NCBI RefSeq assembly: GCF_011516885.1
Contig: NZ_WOTD01000002.1
Location: 101,743 to 165,742 of the forward strand
Reading direction: 5' to 3'
Origin: Acetobacter lambici
GTDB lineage: Bacteria; Pseudomonadota; Alphaproteobacteria; Acetobacterales; Acetobacteraceae
Length of the DNA stretch: 64,000 nucleotides
A program made the position numbers and the translations under genes. The stretch's first letter is position 1. Every line of letters begins with the position of its first letter. Under the pieces are notes generated by a model, which saw nothing but the letters and a program-made list of their open reading frames with translations, searched no databases and was not told the origin of the DNA. This document shows positions 41,055 to 50,462 of this stretch, piece after piece.

Positions 41055-42698
41055 ATGACTGAACAGAACGGCGATCTGGCCTTTCTGCCCTTGGGTGGAA
41101 CGGGTGAGATCGGCATGAACCTCAACCTGTATCGTCAGGGCGATACATGGCTGGCTATTGATTGCGGTATTGGTTTTAGCGGGAATGATACGCCAGAGGC
41201 GGAAATTCTGGTGCCAGACCCGGCTTTTATTGTTGAGCGCAGGAATAAACTGGCCGGGCTGGTCATTACCCATGCGCACGAGGACCATATTGGTGCCGTG
41301 GCCCATGTATGGCCCATGCTGCAATGCCCGATTTACGTGACCCCGTTTGCAAGTGCCGTGCTGCGCCGCAAGCTGGCCGAAGCCCGCCTAATGGATGTGC
41401 CGATCCGCGTGGTCATGCCCGGTGCGCGCTTTGATGTGGGACCGTTCGATATCGAATTCGTACCTGTTACGCATTCGGTGCCCGAAGCCCAGTCCATGGT
41501 GCTGCGGACCCCGTCGGGCGTTGTTGTCCATACCGGGGACTGGAAGTTCGATCCCGAACCGCTGGTTGGCCCGGCAACGGACCTGAACCGCCTTGCTGAA
41601 ATTGGTAAGGAAGGCGTTCTGGCGCTGGTATGCGACAGCACGAACGTGATGAAGCCCGGCCCCTCGCGCTCCGAGTCCGAAGTGCGCGTGAGCATGACCG
41701 AACTGGTGGCAAGCCTTAAGGGCCGTATTGCTGTCACGTGCTTTGCGTCCAACGTGGCGCGGGTGGAAACCATTGCCATGGCCGCGCAGGCGGCAGGCCG
41801 CACCGTTGTGCTGGTCGGGCGTTCGCTGCGTAACCTGGATACAGCCGCGCGTGAGTGCGGTTATCTGTCCGGTGTGCTGCCGTTCCTGAGCGAGCAGGAC
41901 GTGAACGACGTCCCCGATGACCAGTTGCTTATGATCATTACGGGCAGTCAGGGCGAGCCGCGTTCGGCCCTGTCGCGCATTTCCATGGACGTGCACCCCA
42001 ACATTTCCCTCGGGGAAGGGGATACGGTCATTTATTCCAGCCGCATGATTCCGGGCAACGGACGGGCGATCATGGCAGTGCAGGATAATCTGGCAAAACG
42101 CGGCGTAACGGTGATTACCGACCGCGAGCATTTTGTGCATGTTTCCGGCCATGCCACGGGTGGTGATGTGCAGAAGATGTACGAACTGCTCAAGCCCCAG
42201 CATGTTGTTCCGGTGCATGGCGAGTGGCGGCACCTGACCGCGCAGGCTGCTCTGGCGCAGGAAATGGGCATAACCCCAATTCTGATGGAGGATGGCGATA
42301 TTCTGCGCCTTTCCCCCGGTAAGCTGGAAGTGGTGGATACAGCCCCCACGGGCCGTCTGGCGCTCGATGGTAACCGCCTGCTGCCCATGAACGGTGGCGT
42401 GCTGGCTGCGCGCCGTAAAATGCTGTTCAACGGCATTGTCATTGGCAGCTTTGCCGTGGATGACGAAGGCTTTGTTATTGGCGATCCCAAGGTCAGCGCT
42501 CCTGGCCTGCTGGACCCCGATGATCTGGAAAGTGTTCGTGTGCGCGAGGAATTCGCCAACGCGCTGGACGTTATTCCCGATGAATTGCGTAATGAGGACA
42601 GCGCCTTCCGTGAGGCTGCCAAAACTGCCCTGCGTCGCGCTCTGGGTCGCAAGTTGCAAAAGCGTCCGCTGGTGGATGTGCACGTGCTGCGCGTGTAA
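41055..42698 (+). CDS. rnj: ribonuclease J
   Basis: RNase J is a metallo-beta-lactamase/beta-CASP ribonuclease with endo- and 5' exonuclease activity in mRNA decay and rRNA processing. LPLGGTGEIGMN starts the domain; the zinc ligands are in THAHEDHIGAV, and later HTGDWKFDP, CDSTN, and SGHATGGDVQKM with PVHGEWRHL. The length is 547 residues from ATG 41055. A TTG at 41046 would add three residues and sits closer to the GAAGGA sequence, so the exact start is uncertain. Confidence 0.95.
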   Translation: MTEQNGDLAFLPLGGTGEIGMNLNLYRQGDTWLAIDCGIGFSGNDTPEAEILVPDPAFIVERRNKLAGLVITHAHEDHIGAVAHVWPMLQCPIYVTPFASAVLRRKLAEARLMDVPIRVVMPGARFDVGPFDIEFVPVTHSVPEAQSMVLRTPSGVVVHTGDWKFDPEPLVGPATDLNRLAEIGKEGVLALVCDSTNVMKPGPSRSESEVRVSMTELVASLKGRIAVTCFASNVARVETIAMAAQAAGRTVVLVGRSLRNLDTAARECGYLSGVLPFLSEQDVNDVPDDQLLMIITGSQGEPRSALSRISMDVHPNISLGEGDTVIYSSRMIPGNGRAIMAVQDNLAKRGVTVITDREHFVHVSGHATGGDVQKMYELLKPQHVVPVHGEWRHLTAQAALAQEMGITPILMEDGDILRLSPGKLEVVDTAPTGRLALDGNRLLPMNGGVLAARRKMLFNGIVIGSFAVDDEGFVIGDPKVSAPGLLDPDDLESVRVREEFANALDVIPDELRNEDSAFREAAKTALRRALGRKLQKRPLVDVHVLRV

Positions 42699-42728
42699 GC
42701 CGCAGTTACGTAGAGACGAAGCAAGAGA

Positions 42729-42752
42729 GCCCGGTTCTGCCGGGTTTTCTTT
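42729..42752 (+). terminator. rho-independent terminator after rnj
   Basis: CCCGG and CCGGG pair around TTCTG and are followed by TTTTCTTTTG, 31 bases after the rnj stop. It probably ends the long nuo-to-rnj transcript. Confidence 0.75.
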
Positions 42753-42840
42753 TGTTCAGGGCTGTTTTACAGCTTAATGACAGACAACACAGGCTGCCTC
42801 TTTTTTGCCGGAGGTCTGCCCCATACAAGGCCGAATGTCC

Positions 42841-44157
42841 ATGCGTCTTTCGCGCAGCTTTCTTCCCACCCTCAAGGAAAATCCGGCAGAGGCGCAGATC
42901 GTCTCTCACAGGCTCATGCTCCGTGCGGGTCTGATCCGCCAGACGGCTTCGGGCATTTATGCCTGGCTGCCAGCCGGGCTTAAAGTGCTGCGCAATATCA
43001 GCCAGATCGTGCGCGAAGAGCAGGACCGGGTGGATGCGCAGGAAGTGCTCATGCCAACCTTGCAGTCCGCCGATCTGTGGCGCCGTTCCGGCCGCTACGA
43101 TGCCTACGGCCCGGAAATGCTGCGTATTCAGGACCGCCACAAGCGCGAACTGCTCTACGGGCCGACCAATGAGGAAATGGTGACCGACCTGTTTGGTCAG
43201 ACGGTCAAATCCTACAAGGATCTGCCGCAGGTTCTGTACCATATCCAGTGGAAATTCCGTGATGAGATGCGCCCGCGTTTTGGTGTGATGCGTGGCCGTG
43301 AATTCCTGATGAAGGACGCCTACAGCTTTGATGTGGACTACGCATCGGCCGTGGCGACCTATCGCCGTATGATGCTTGCCTACCTGCGCACCTTCCAGCG
43401 TCTGGGTGTGCGTGCGGTGCCTATGCGGGCCGATACAGGACCGATTGGGGGGGAACTGAGCCACGAATTCCTGATTCTGGCCCCCACGGGGGAAAGCGGC
43501 GTGTTCTATGATGCCGCACTGGAAGATCAGGATTGGCTGGACGAACCAGTAGATACCAACAACCCTGACGCGCTGGAGGCATTTTTTAACCGTGTCACCT
43601 CGCCCTATGCCGCAACGGATGAAATGCACGACGCTGTTGCATGGGAAGCCGTGCCGGAAGAGCAGAAGCGCGAAGGGCGCGGGGTAGAGGTTGGGCACAT
43701 CTTCTACTTTGGCACCAAATACACCCAATCCATGGGGGTGAGTGTAAGCGGTGCCGATGGTGGGCAGTTCTTCCCCGAAATGGGGTCTTACGGCATTGGT
43801 GTGTCCCGCCTTGCCGGAGCCATTATCGAAGCCTGCCATGATGAAAATGGCATTATCTGGCCCGATTCCGTAGCCCCCTTCCGCGCTGCTATTTTGAACC
43901 TGAAGTCCGGTGACGGCCTGTGCGACGAGATGTGCGAGCAGATTTACGCCAAAGCTCCAGAAGCCTTTTTGTATGATGACCGCCCCGAACGGGCAGGAGT
44001 AAAATTTGCCGATGCGGACCTGATGGGCCATCCGTGGCAGATCGTAGTTGGCCCCCGTAGTGCCAAGGAAGGTCGGGTGGAACTCAAACGCCGCGCAACA
44101 GGTGAGCGGCAGGAGCTGAGCGTGGATGAAGCGCTGGCTCTGGTTCTGGCAGGCTGA
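42841..44157 (+). CDS. proS: prolyl-tRNA synthetase (short bacterial form)
   Basis: ProS charges tRNA-Pro. The 438-residue protein has the class II motifs ([34 protein letters not shown] region with motif 2, and [10 protein letters not shown] as motif 3) and a C-terminal anticodon-binding domain. It lacks the large editing insertion of E. coli ProS, as is normal for alphaproteobacteria. I choose ATG 42841 because AAGG lies about 10 bases upstream; ATG 42835 is two codons longer. Confidence 0.96.
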   Translation: MRLSRSFLPTLKENPAEAQIVSHRLMLRAGLIRQTASGIYAWLPAGLKVLRNISQIVREEQDRVDAQEVLMPTLQSADLWRRSGRYDAYGPEMLRIQDRHKRELLYGPTNEEMVTDLFGQTVKSYKDLPQVLYHIQWKFRDEMRPRFGVMRGREFLMKDAYSFDVDYASAVATYRRMMLAYLRTFQRLGVRAVPMRADTGPIGGELSHEFLILAPTGESGVFYDAALEDQDWLDEPVDTNNPDALEAFFNRVTSPYAATDEMHDAVAWEAVPEEQKREGRGVEVGHIFYFGTKYTQSMGVSVSGADGGQFFPEMGSYGIGVSRLAGAIIEACHDENGIIWPDSVAPFRAAILNLKSGDGLCDEMCEQIYAKAPEAFLYDDRPERAGVKFADADLMGHPWQIVVGPRSAKEGRVELKRRATGERQELSVDEALALVLAG

Positions 44158-44162
44158 TCACT

Positions 44163-45413
44163 ATGTTCGGTCCCTTCGAGCGTGCGGTAGCTGGCCGTTA
44201 TCTCCGCGCGCGGCGCGGGGAGCGGTTTGTTTCCATCATCGCCATATTCTCATTGGTTGGCATTGCACTTGGTGTTGCAACGCTGATCATTGTCATGGCG
44301 GTCATGAACGGTTTTCAGGCTGATCTTATGGGTCGCATTCTCGGCCTGAACGGGGACCTGACCATTTATGGTGCGGGGCGCACCATATCGCAGTACGAGG
44401 ATGTGGCGCAGGAGGTTCGCACCGTTCCTGATGTGCTGAGTGCGACCCCTATTATTGAAGGGCAGGTGCTGCTGAGTGCCGGGCCTTACAGTGCGGGTGG
44501 TGTTGTGCATGGCATTACCGCGCAGGGCCTGCAGGACCTCAAGGCTGTCAGTTCATCCCTTGTGGCGGGGTCTCTGGACCAGTTTGGGCAAGGGGATGAC
44601 TCCATTGTCGTGGGGGTAACCATGGCTGAGCGGGCCGGGTTGTCCATTGGTTCGCGCCTGACGCTGGTCTCGCCCGAGGGGGCGGCAACGGCCTTTGGCA
44701 CAGTGCCGCGTGTGCGGTCATACCGTGTAAGCGCCATTTTTGATGCAGGCGTGAACGACTATAATTCCAGCGTTGTGTTCCTGCCCATGCGTGCTGCCCA
44801 GATTTACTTCCAGATGCCGGGTAAGGTGACGCAGATTCAGGTCGCTACAAGAGACGCGGAGCATGTTCGTCCGGTAACGCTGGCTATTGTCAAAGCGGTG
44901 GATGATCCCGGTTTGCGGGTGCTGGACTGGACTACCGCCAACAATGCCCTGTTCGGGGCAGTGCAGGTGGAGCAGAATGTTATGTTCCTGATCCTGACCC
45001 TGATCATTGTTGTGGCGGCCTTTAATGTAATTTCGTCCCTGATCATGATGGTCAAGGACAAAACGGCCGACATTGCCGTGCTGCGCACCATAGGTGCCAG
45101 CCGTGGCGCCATTATGCGCATTTTTCTTATGTGTGGGGCTTCTGTCGGGGTGACTGGCACAGTGGCTGGCACGGCACTTGGTATTGTGTTCTGCATGAAC
45201 ATCGAGCGTATTCGCCAGTTGCTGCAAAGCCTGACGGGGACAAACCTGTTCAACCCCGAAGTGTATTACCTTGAACATCTGCCCGCCAAGCTCGAATGGG
45301 GGCAGGTTGGGGAGGTGATCGGTATGGCGCTTCTGCTTTCGCTTCTGGCAACATTGTATCCGGCGTGGCGTGCGGCCAGAACAGACCCGGTCGAGGCGCT
45401 CCGTCATGAATGA
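44163..45413 (+). CDS. lolC: lipoprotein-releasing ABC transporter permease (LolC/LolE family)
   Basis: LolC/E extracts mature lipoproteins from the inner membrane for transfer to LolA. The 416-residue protein has one N-terminal membrane helix (around [22 protein letters not shown]), a large periplasmic domain (about 50-265), and three C-terminal helices, ending [15 protein letters not shown], the FtsX/MacB family hallmark. Only one permease gene is present, as in many alphaproteobacteria, so it may act as a homodimer. It overlaps lolD by 8 bases. Confidence 0.94.
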   Translation: MFGPFERAVAGRYLRARRGERFVSIIAIFSLVGIALGVATLIIVMAVMNGFQADLMGRILGLNGDLTIYGAGRTISQYEDVAQEVRTVPDVLSATPIIEGQVLLSAGPYSAGGVVHGITAQGLQDLKAVSSSLVAGSLDQFGQGDDSIVVGVTMAERAGLSIGSRLTLVSPEGAATAFGTVPRVRSYRVSAIFDAGVNDYNSSVVFLPMRAAQIYFQMPGKVTQIQVATRDAEHVRPVTLAIVKAVDDPGLRVLDWTTANNALFGAVQVEQNVMFLILTLIIVVAAFNVISSLIMMVKDKTADIAVLRTIGASRGAIMRIFLMCGASVGVTGTVAGTALGIVFCMNIERIRQLLQSLTGTNLFNPEVYYLEHLPAKLEWGQVGEVIGMALLLSLLATLYPAWRAARTDPVEALRHE

Positions 45414-46092
45414 TTCAGTGGTCCTGCGCCTTGAAGGCGTTCAAAAAACCTATCGAAGTGGCGAGCACGACGTGCTGCCCATTTTGCAGGGAGCGGATTT
45501 TACGCTGCATGCGGGGGAAATAGTTGCACTTGTTGCCCCCTCTGGCACGGGTAAGTCCACGTTACTGCATCTGGCGGGCCTGCTGGATACGCCAGATGCA
45601 GGGGATATTATCATCCGTGGGCAATCGACCAGAAACATGGCCGATGCCGGGCGCACGGCCCTACGGCGGGATGAAATTGGTTTTGTGTACCAGTTTCATC
45701 ACCTGCTCGGTGAATTTACCGCGCGGGAAAATGTGGTTCTGCCACAAATGATTGCGGGTGTGCCCAAAAGGGTTGCCCGGCAGGAGGCCGAGCGCCTGCT
45801 GGACATGTTTGGCCTCGCCCATAGGGTTGACCATCTGCCGGGCAAGCTTTCGGGCGGGGAGCAGCAGCGTGTGGCCATTGCGCGCGCACTGGCCAATACG
45901 CCATCTCTGCTGCTGGCGGATGAGCCGACTGGCAATCTGGATGTGCATACAGCAGATGCGGTGTTTACCGAACTGCTGGAAGCCGTGCGCAAGCGGGGGT
46001 TGGCAGCGCTGGTGGCAACCCATAACGAGGAACTTCTGCCGCGCATGGACCGGGTTGTTACCCTGCGTGATGGCAAGCTTGTAACACGCTAA
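45406..46092 (+). CDS. lolD: lipoprotein-releasing ABC transporter ATPase LolD
   Basis: LolD is the ATPase of the lipoprotein-release complex. Walker [13 protein letters not shown], signature [15 protein letters not shown] and Walker [13 protein letters not shown] are present in 228 residues. ATG 45406 lies within the end of lolC, so the two are translationally coupled; the longer frame is a shadow. Confidence 0.95.
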   Translation: MNDSVVLRLEGVQKTYRSGEHDVLPILQGADFTLHAGEIVALVAPSGTGKSTLLHLAGLLDTPDAGDIIIRGQSTRNMADAGRTALRRDEIGFVYQFHHLLGEFTARENVVLPQMIAGVPKRVARQEAERLLDMFGLAHRVDHLPGKLSGGEQQRVAIARALANTPSLLLADEPTGNLDVHTADAVFTELLEAVRKRGLAALVATHNEELLPRMDRVVTLRDGKLVTR

Positions 46093-46101
46093 AAACAGGC
46101 A

Positions 46102-46138
46102 GGCCCCGACACTGCATTAAAACGGCAGGGTTGGGGTC
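46102..46138. terminator. bidirectional terminator between lolD and gpx
   Basis: A 14-position stem (46102-46115 with 46125-46138, one mismatch and two wobbles) separates convergent genes. On the minus strand it is followed by TGCCTGTTTTT, on the plus strand by a weaker CGCCTTATTTA. Confidence 0.8.
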
Positions 46139-46159
46139 GCCTTATTTATGTGGTGCCTG

Positions 46160-46648
46160 TCAGGCGGGGAGTAGAGCCCGCTCGACAGCATTGCGCACAC
46201 GTGCGGAGGTTGGGGTCGTCAGGCTGGAAAACCACGCAACAGGCTGCCCATTCCGCCCGATCAGGTATTTGAAAAAATTCCAGCGGGGCTTGGCTAGAAA
46301 ACCCAGTTCCTCATCCAGCCACTTGAAGAGTGGTATGGCCGCCTGACCTTTGACCACGCTACGTGCAGCCATGGGAAAGGCCACGCCGTAGTTTTTTTGG
46401 CAAAATGTTGCGATCTCCGCCGATGTGCCGGGTTCCTGCTGGCCAAAGTCATTGCTGGGGATGCCAATAATCACCAGACCAGCCTTGTGGAACTGTGTCC
46501 ACAGGGCCTGCAATCCTTCGTATTGTGGCGTAAACCCGCATTTGGAAGCGGTGTTCACAATCAGGATGGGCTGGCCCTTATAGGCACTCAGGTCAATGCT
46601 GGCGCCATCAAGTGCGGGTAGGGTAAAATCGTATATGCTTGTTGCCAA
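46160..46648 (-). CDS. glutathione peroxidase-family thiol peroxidase
   Basis: These enzymes reduce peroxides using glutathione or thioredoxin. The peroxidatic Cys is in NTASKCGFTPQYEGL; the partner Gln is in SNDFGQQEP and the Trp in PRWNFFKYL. The start is probably TTG 46648, with AAAGGG seven bases upstream, giving LATSIYDFTLPALDG, as in relatives that begin just before SIYDF (162 residues). An ATG at 46687 would add 13 residues but lacks a good ribosome site. It is divergent from the IclR regulator. Confidence 0.88.
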   Translation of the reverse strand: MATSIYDFTLPALDGASIDLSAYKGQPILIVNTASKCGFTPQYEGLQALWTQFHKAGLVIIGIPSNDFGQQEPGTSAEIATFCQKNYGVAFPMAARSVVKGQAAIPLFKWLDEELGFLAKPRWNFFKYLIGRNGQPVAWFSSLTTPTSARVRNAVERALLPA

Positions 46649-46892
46649 GGTGCTGCCCTTTTGCTGCTTTTGTGGCAGGTAAGGCATCCTGTGTAGCGCA
46701 CCACAAGAGAAGGAGCGAGATGTTATGTTGTCTGCAAGTAGTGGGTGGAAGCCTGCTGCCCTGTTCCGGGTTCTTGTGCCAGACTTCCACCACATCTTGT
46801 GCGCGGCAAGATCGTGTTCTGCTTTTTATTGTTCATTATGTTGAACTCGATCCCGTATGTGGAATATGAAGATATGAGCCTCTCCTGTCAAC

Positions 46893-47693
46893 ATGGAAAA
46901 TAAGAATAACATGTCCAAATCGCAGGATACGGTTCCCGCTCTCCGCAGGGCCGTTCGTATACTTGATATGGTTAAGGACGCCGCCAAACCGCCTCTGGCG
47001 GCAGATGTGGCCAGACAACTGGACCTGCCACGCAGCACGGCCCACGGTCTGCTCGCGGTTATGCAGGAACTGGGGCTGCTGGAAAAAACGGTCACGCAGG
47101 GGTACCGGCTGGGTACACGCCTGCTTGACTGGGCGGGGGATGTTACGGAAAAGCGGGATCTGGTGAGTGAGTTCTACCATGTGCTGGAGACTCGCTCGGA
47201 TCTGGAGTCCTTTACCGTGACGCTCACCATGCTTGAAGGGGCGGAAGTGGTGTACGTGGCCTGCCGCAACAGTGCGACCGTGCTGGGTGCATCCTTCAGG
47301 GTGGGTATGCGCCTGCCTGCCATATTTACCGCTACGGGCAATGCCATATTGGCAGGTATGGACGATGCATCCTTCAGGGAATGGCTGGCCTTGCATCCGG
47401 TTACCACATGGCCCCAACCGCTCACTCCCAATGGCATATGTTCGGTGACAACGCTGGTGCGTGAAATTGGTGAAATCAAGGACCGTGGTTACGCGGTGGA
47501 TGATGAACAGGTGCATGACGGACTGTGGTGCTTTGGTGCGGTGGTTAAAGACCATTCCGGCCGTGCGCTGGCAGGTATAGGGATCAGCCTGCCTCAGGCG
47601 GAACTGGGGCGGTACAGCGTTGAGCGGCTGGGGGCTGTGGCCTCCCGCCTGGCGGAGGCGGTTTCCTTCCGGCTCGGCTATCGCGTTGGTTAA
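46893..47693 (+). CDS. IclR-family transcription regulator
   Basis: The 266-residue protein has an N-terminal winged helix (about 15-75, with ALRRAVRILDMV and LPRSTAHGLLAVMQELGLLEK) and a C-terminal ligand-binding domain (about 90-260). IclR proteins regulate catabolic genes in response to small acids or aromatics. No catabolic operon is adjacent: gpx lies divergently and a DUF3108 gene 21 bases downstream, so the target is unknown. The start could also be ATG 46911; neither has a strong ribosome site. Confidence 0.9.
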   Translation: MENKNNMSKSQDTVPALRRAVRILDMVKDAAKPPLAADVARQLDLPRSTAHGLLAVMQELGLLEKTVTQGYRLGTRLLDWAGDVTEKRDLVSEFYHVLETRSDLESFTVTLTMLEGAEVVYVACRNSATVLGASFRVGMRLPAIFTATGNAILAGMDDASFREWLALHPVTTWPQPLTPNGICSVTTLVREIGEIKDRGYAVDDEQVHDGLWCFGAVVKDHSGRALAGIGISLPQAELGRYSVERLGAVASRLAEAVSFRLGYRVG

Positions 47694-47714
47694 GCGCTTG
47701 GACAGGAATATAAA

Positions 47715-48584
47715 ATGCGTTTTTCCGGTGTGCGGGCGGTCATGATGCCCCGCAAAAACATGTGTCGCCTTGCGGCACAGGGTGCGGCTCTTGGCATACT
47801 GCTTGGTGTGCTGCCCGCAACATTCTGGCCCAGTACGCTACAGGCCCGGGCGGAAGGGGCTGTTCCTCAGACCTCCGCGCGTTACCTGATCAATGTGCAT
47901 GGTCTGCATGTGTTAACGGCAAGTGTTGCCTACAGGCTGGGGAGCAATGCCTATAGCGGCGTGGCGCAGGTCCAGACGGCTGGTTTTTTTGGTCTGTTTG
48001 TACAAACAGACATGCGTATGCAGGGATCTGGCCAGTTTTTGGCCAATGGGCTAGCCGAACCTGCGCAGTATGACAGTGCGGGCACCTATAACCACGAGCA
48101 GAGTCACCTGCATATGGTGTATCAGGCCGGAGTGCCCCAGATTACCGTGCAGGAGCCCCCAGTTGGCACCCGCGAGAAGGTTACCCCCGAGGAAAGAACC
48201 GGCGCGCAGGATGTGGTGGCTATACTGGTTGGCCTGCTGCACCAGCTACAGACCCAGAACCACTGTGAGGAAACACCGCAGAAGCTTTTTGATGGCCTGC
48301 GCCTGAGCACGTTGAGCGTACGCAACACAGGTGTGGAACGGCCGCCATCGGGCACTTCCCGCGCATGGGGGCAAGAGGCTGTGACCTGTAATTTTGTTTT
48401 GCAGCAGGTTAAGGGTTTTACGGCCAATGGCCATTTCAGCAAACTCAGGCAGCCACAGATCGGGCGGATCTGGTTTGAGAATATTCCTAATATTGGCATG
48501 TCGGTTGTCAGGCTGGAAGTGGAGCACCCCAAAATGGGTCATATCGTCATGCGGCTGGATGAGACCCCAAAGCAGACGCCCTAA
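47715..48584 (+). CDS. secreted DUF3108 family protein
   Basis: This 289-residue protein has a likely signal peptide: basic start (PRKNMCRL), hydrophobic stretch (AALGILLGVLPATFW) and a cleavage region near QARAEG (about residues 45-47). The rest matches the DUF3108 pattern of proteobacterial periplasmic proteins of unknown function, with the beta-rich core from YLINVHGLHVLTASVAYRL and a C-terminal VVRLEVEHPKMGHIVMRL. Whether it is co-expressed with the IclR regulator upstream is unclear. Confidence 0.78.
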   Translation: MRFSGVRAVMMPRKNMCRLAAQGAALGILLGVLPATFWPSTLQARAEGAVPQTSARYLINVHGLHVLTASVAYRLGSNAYSGVAQVQTAGFFGLFVQTDMRMQGSGQFLANGLAEPAQYDSAGTYNHEQSHLHMVYQAGVPQITVQEPPVGTREKVTPEERTGAQDVVAILVGLLHQLQTQNHCEETPQKLFDGLRLSTLSVRNTGVERPPSGTSRAWGQEAVTCNFVLQQVKGFTANGHFSKLRQPQIGRIWFENIPNIGMSVVRLEVEHPKMGHIVMRLDETPKQTP

Positions 48585-48600
48585 AGCCCATATGCGCGGC

Positions 48601-48627
48601 GGCTGGCTCCCCGGCGGGGTGCCAGCC
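48601..48627. terminator. hairpin between convergent DUF3108 and glmS genes
   Basis: GGCTGGC pairs with GCCAGCC, with an inner CCCC/GGGG stem, between the two stop codons. No long T-run follows on either strand. Confidence 0.5.
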
Positions 48628-48638
48628 CCTGTTGGTGG

Positions 48639-50462
48639 TTATTCCACAGTTACGGATTTTGCCAGATTGCGGGGCTGGTCAACATCCGTGCCCTTGAGCA
48701 CGGCAACTTCGTAAGCGAGCATCTGCACCGGAATAGTTTGCAGGATCGGGGCGACAAAGTCATGCACACGTGGGAGCACCACAATCTGCTCGGCAATGGC
48801 GGAAACGCGTTCTGCCCCTTCCGTGTCGGTAAATACCAGCAGGCGGCCACCGCGGGCTTTGGCTTCCTGTAGGTTTGACAGGGTTTTATCAAACAGCGGT
48901 GTAGAGGGCACGCTGGCCACAATTGGCACCGTACGGTCGATCAGGGAGATGGGGCCGTGCTTCATTTCCCCCGCGGCGTAAGCTTCTGCGTGAATGTAGG
49001 AAATTTCCTTCAGCTTGAGCGCGCCTTCCATGGCCACAGGGAACATACTGCCCCGACCAAGGTAGAGCACGTCGCGCGCTTCGGCCACCACGGCGGCCAT
49101 TTTGCGAATGGCGTTCCCTTGGTTGAACACTTCCGCCGCGCGACTGGGTAGGTCCATAAGTGCGGCTACCAGTTCTTCTTCCCCCAGCGGGTCGAGCTTG
49201 CCGCGCGCGCGCGCGGTGGCAATGGTCAGGCAGGCCAGAACGGTCAGTTGTGCGGTAAAGGCTTTGGTGGACGCCACCGAAATTTCCGGCCCGGCCACGG
49301 TCCCCAGCATCACGTCGCTTTCACGCGCCATGGTGCTGTGTTCCACATTGAGCACGGACAGGATGTGAATGGCTTTTTCGCGCAGGCTGCGCAGGGCTGC
49401 CAGCGTATCAGCCGTCTCACCGGACTGGGAAATTAGCAGGCCCAGCGAGCCTGGTGTGAGGGGCGGGTTGCGGTAGCGCATCTCGCTGGCAACGTCGATA
49501 TCGACCGGGAGGCGTGCAATTTCCTCCAGCCAGTAACGCCCCACCATGCCCGCGTAAAAAGCAGAGCCACAGGCGGTAATGACCGCACGGGGCACCGTGG
49601 CCAGATCAAAGGGGAGTTCTGGCAGAACCACCTTGCGTGTTGCCGGGTCGATCATGCGTTGCAGGGTCTGCCCGATGACCAGCGGGTGTTCGTGCAGTTC
49701 CTTTTCCATGTAATGGCGGTAGCCGTCCTTGCCGATGGAACCTGCCGTCAGGGCGGTAATCTGCACCGAGCGTTCAAGGGGGGCACCATCAAAGGTCATG
49801 AACTGCGCACCTTGGGGGGTGATCACCACGCAGTCGCCATTTTCCATGTAGGTAATGCGGCGGGTCAAGGGGGCGAGGGCGAGGGAGTCCGAACCAAGGA
49901 ACAGTTCATCATCCCCAAAGCCCACGGCCAGTGGCGCGTTGTTGCATGCCCCGATCATCAGCCCTTCGTGGTCGGCAAAGATCATGGCAATTGCGTATGC
50001 GCCTTCCAGACGTTTGAGCGCTTTAAGGGCTGCCTCCTTGGGGGGCAGGCCCTGTTGCAGGTGGTAGTCCACCAGCAGGGCAATGGTTTCGCTGTCGGTT
50101 TCGGTTTCAAAAACCTGCCCAGCGGCTTCCAGTTCCAGCCTTAGCGCCTCAAAGTTCTCAATAATGCCGTTATGCACAATGGCCACGCGGGCGGTGCCAT
50201 GGGGGTGGGCGTTGCAGGTTGTGGGAGCGCCATGGGTGGCCCAGCGGGTATGGCCAATGCCGGTTTTACCGGGAAGGGGGTCCTGCTCCAGTAGTTTGGC
50301 CAGATTATCCAGCTTGCCAGCGGCCCGGCGGCGCTCCACGCGCCCATTGACCAAAGTAGCAATGCCTGCGGAATCATACCCGCGGTATTCCAGCCTGCGT
50401 AGGCCTTCGAGCACAATGGGGGTTGCATGGCGTAACCCGACAACGCCGCATATTCCGCACAT
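48639..50462 (-). CDS. glmS: glutamine-fructose-6-phosphate aminotransferase
   Basis: GlmS makes glucosamine-6-phosphate for cell wall and LPS. The N-terminal Cys2 (MCGICGVVG) is the glutaminase nucleophile; two SIS domains follow (about 285-420 and 455-590), with SQSGETADT and the C-terminal family ending KSVTVE. Length 607 is normal. The gene begins at the stop of glmU (TGATG, 1-base overlap), so the two are one operon. No glmS ribozyme precedes it. Confidence 0.97.
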   Translation of the reverse strand: MCGICGVVGLRHATPIVLEGLRRLEYRGYDSAGIATLVNGRVERRRAAGKLDNLAKLLEQDPLPGKTGIGHTRWATHGAPTTCNAHPHGTARVAIVHNGIIENFEALRLELEAAGQVFETETDSETIALLVDYHLQQGLPPKEAALKALKRLEGAYAIAMIFADHEGLMIGACNNAPLAVGFGDDELFLGSDSLALAPLTRRITYMENGDCVVITPQGAQFMTFDGAPLERSVQITALTAGSIGKDGYRHYMEKELHEHPLVIGQTLQRMIDPATRKVVLPELPFDLATVPRAVITACGSAFYAGMVGRYWLEEIARLPVDIDVASEMRYRNPPLTPGSLGLLISQSGETADTLAALRSLREKAIHILSVLNVEHSTMARESDVMLGTVAGPEISVASTKAFTAQLTVLACLTIATARARGKLDPLGEEELVAALMDLPSRAAEVFNQGNAIRKMAAVVAEARDVLYLGRGSMFPVAMEGALKLKEISYIHAEAYAAGEMKHGPISLIDRTVPIVASVPSTPLFDKTLSNLQEAKARGGRLLVFTDTEGAERVSAIAEQIVVLPRVHDFVAPILQTIPVQMLAYEVAVLKGTDVDQPRNLAKSVTVE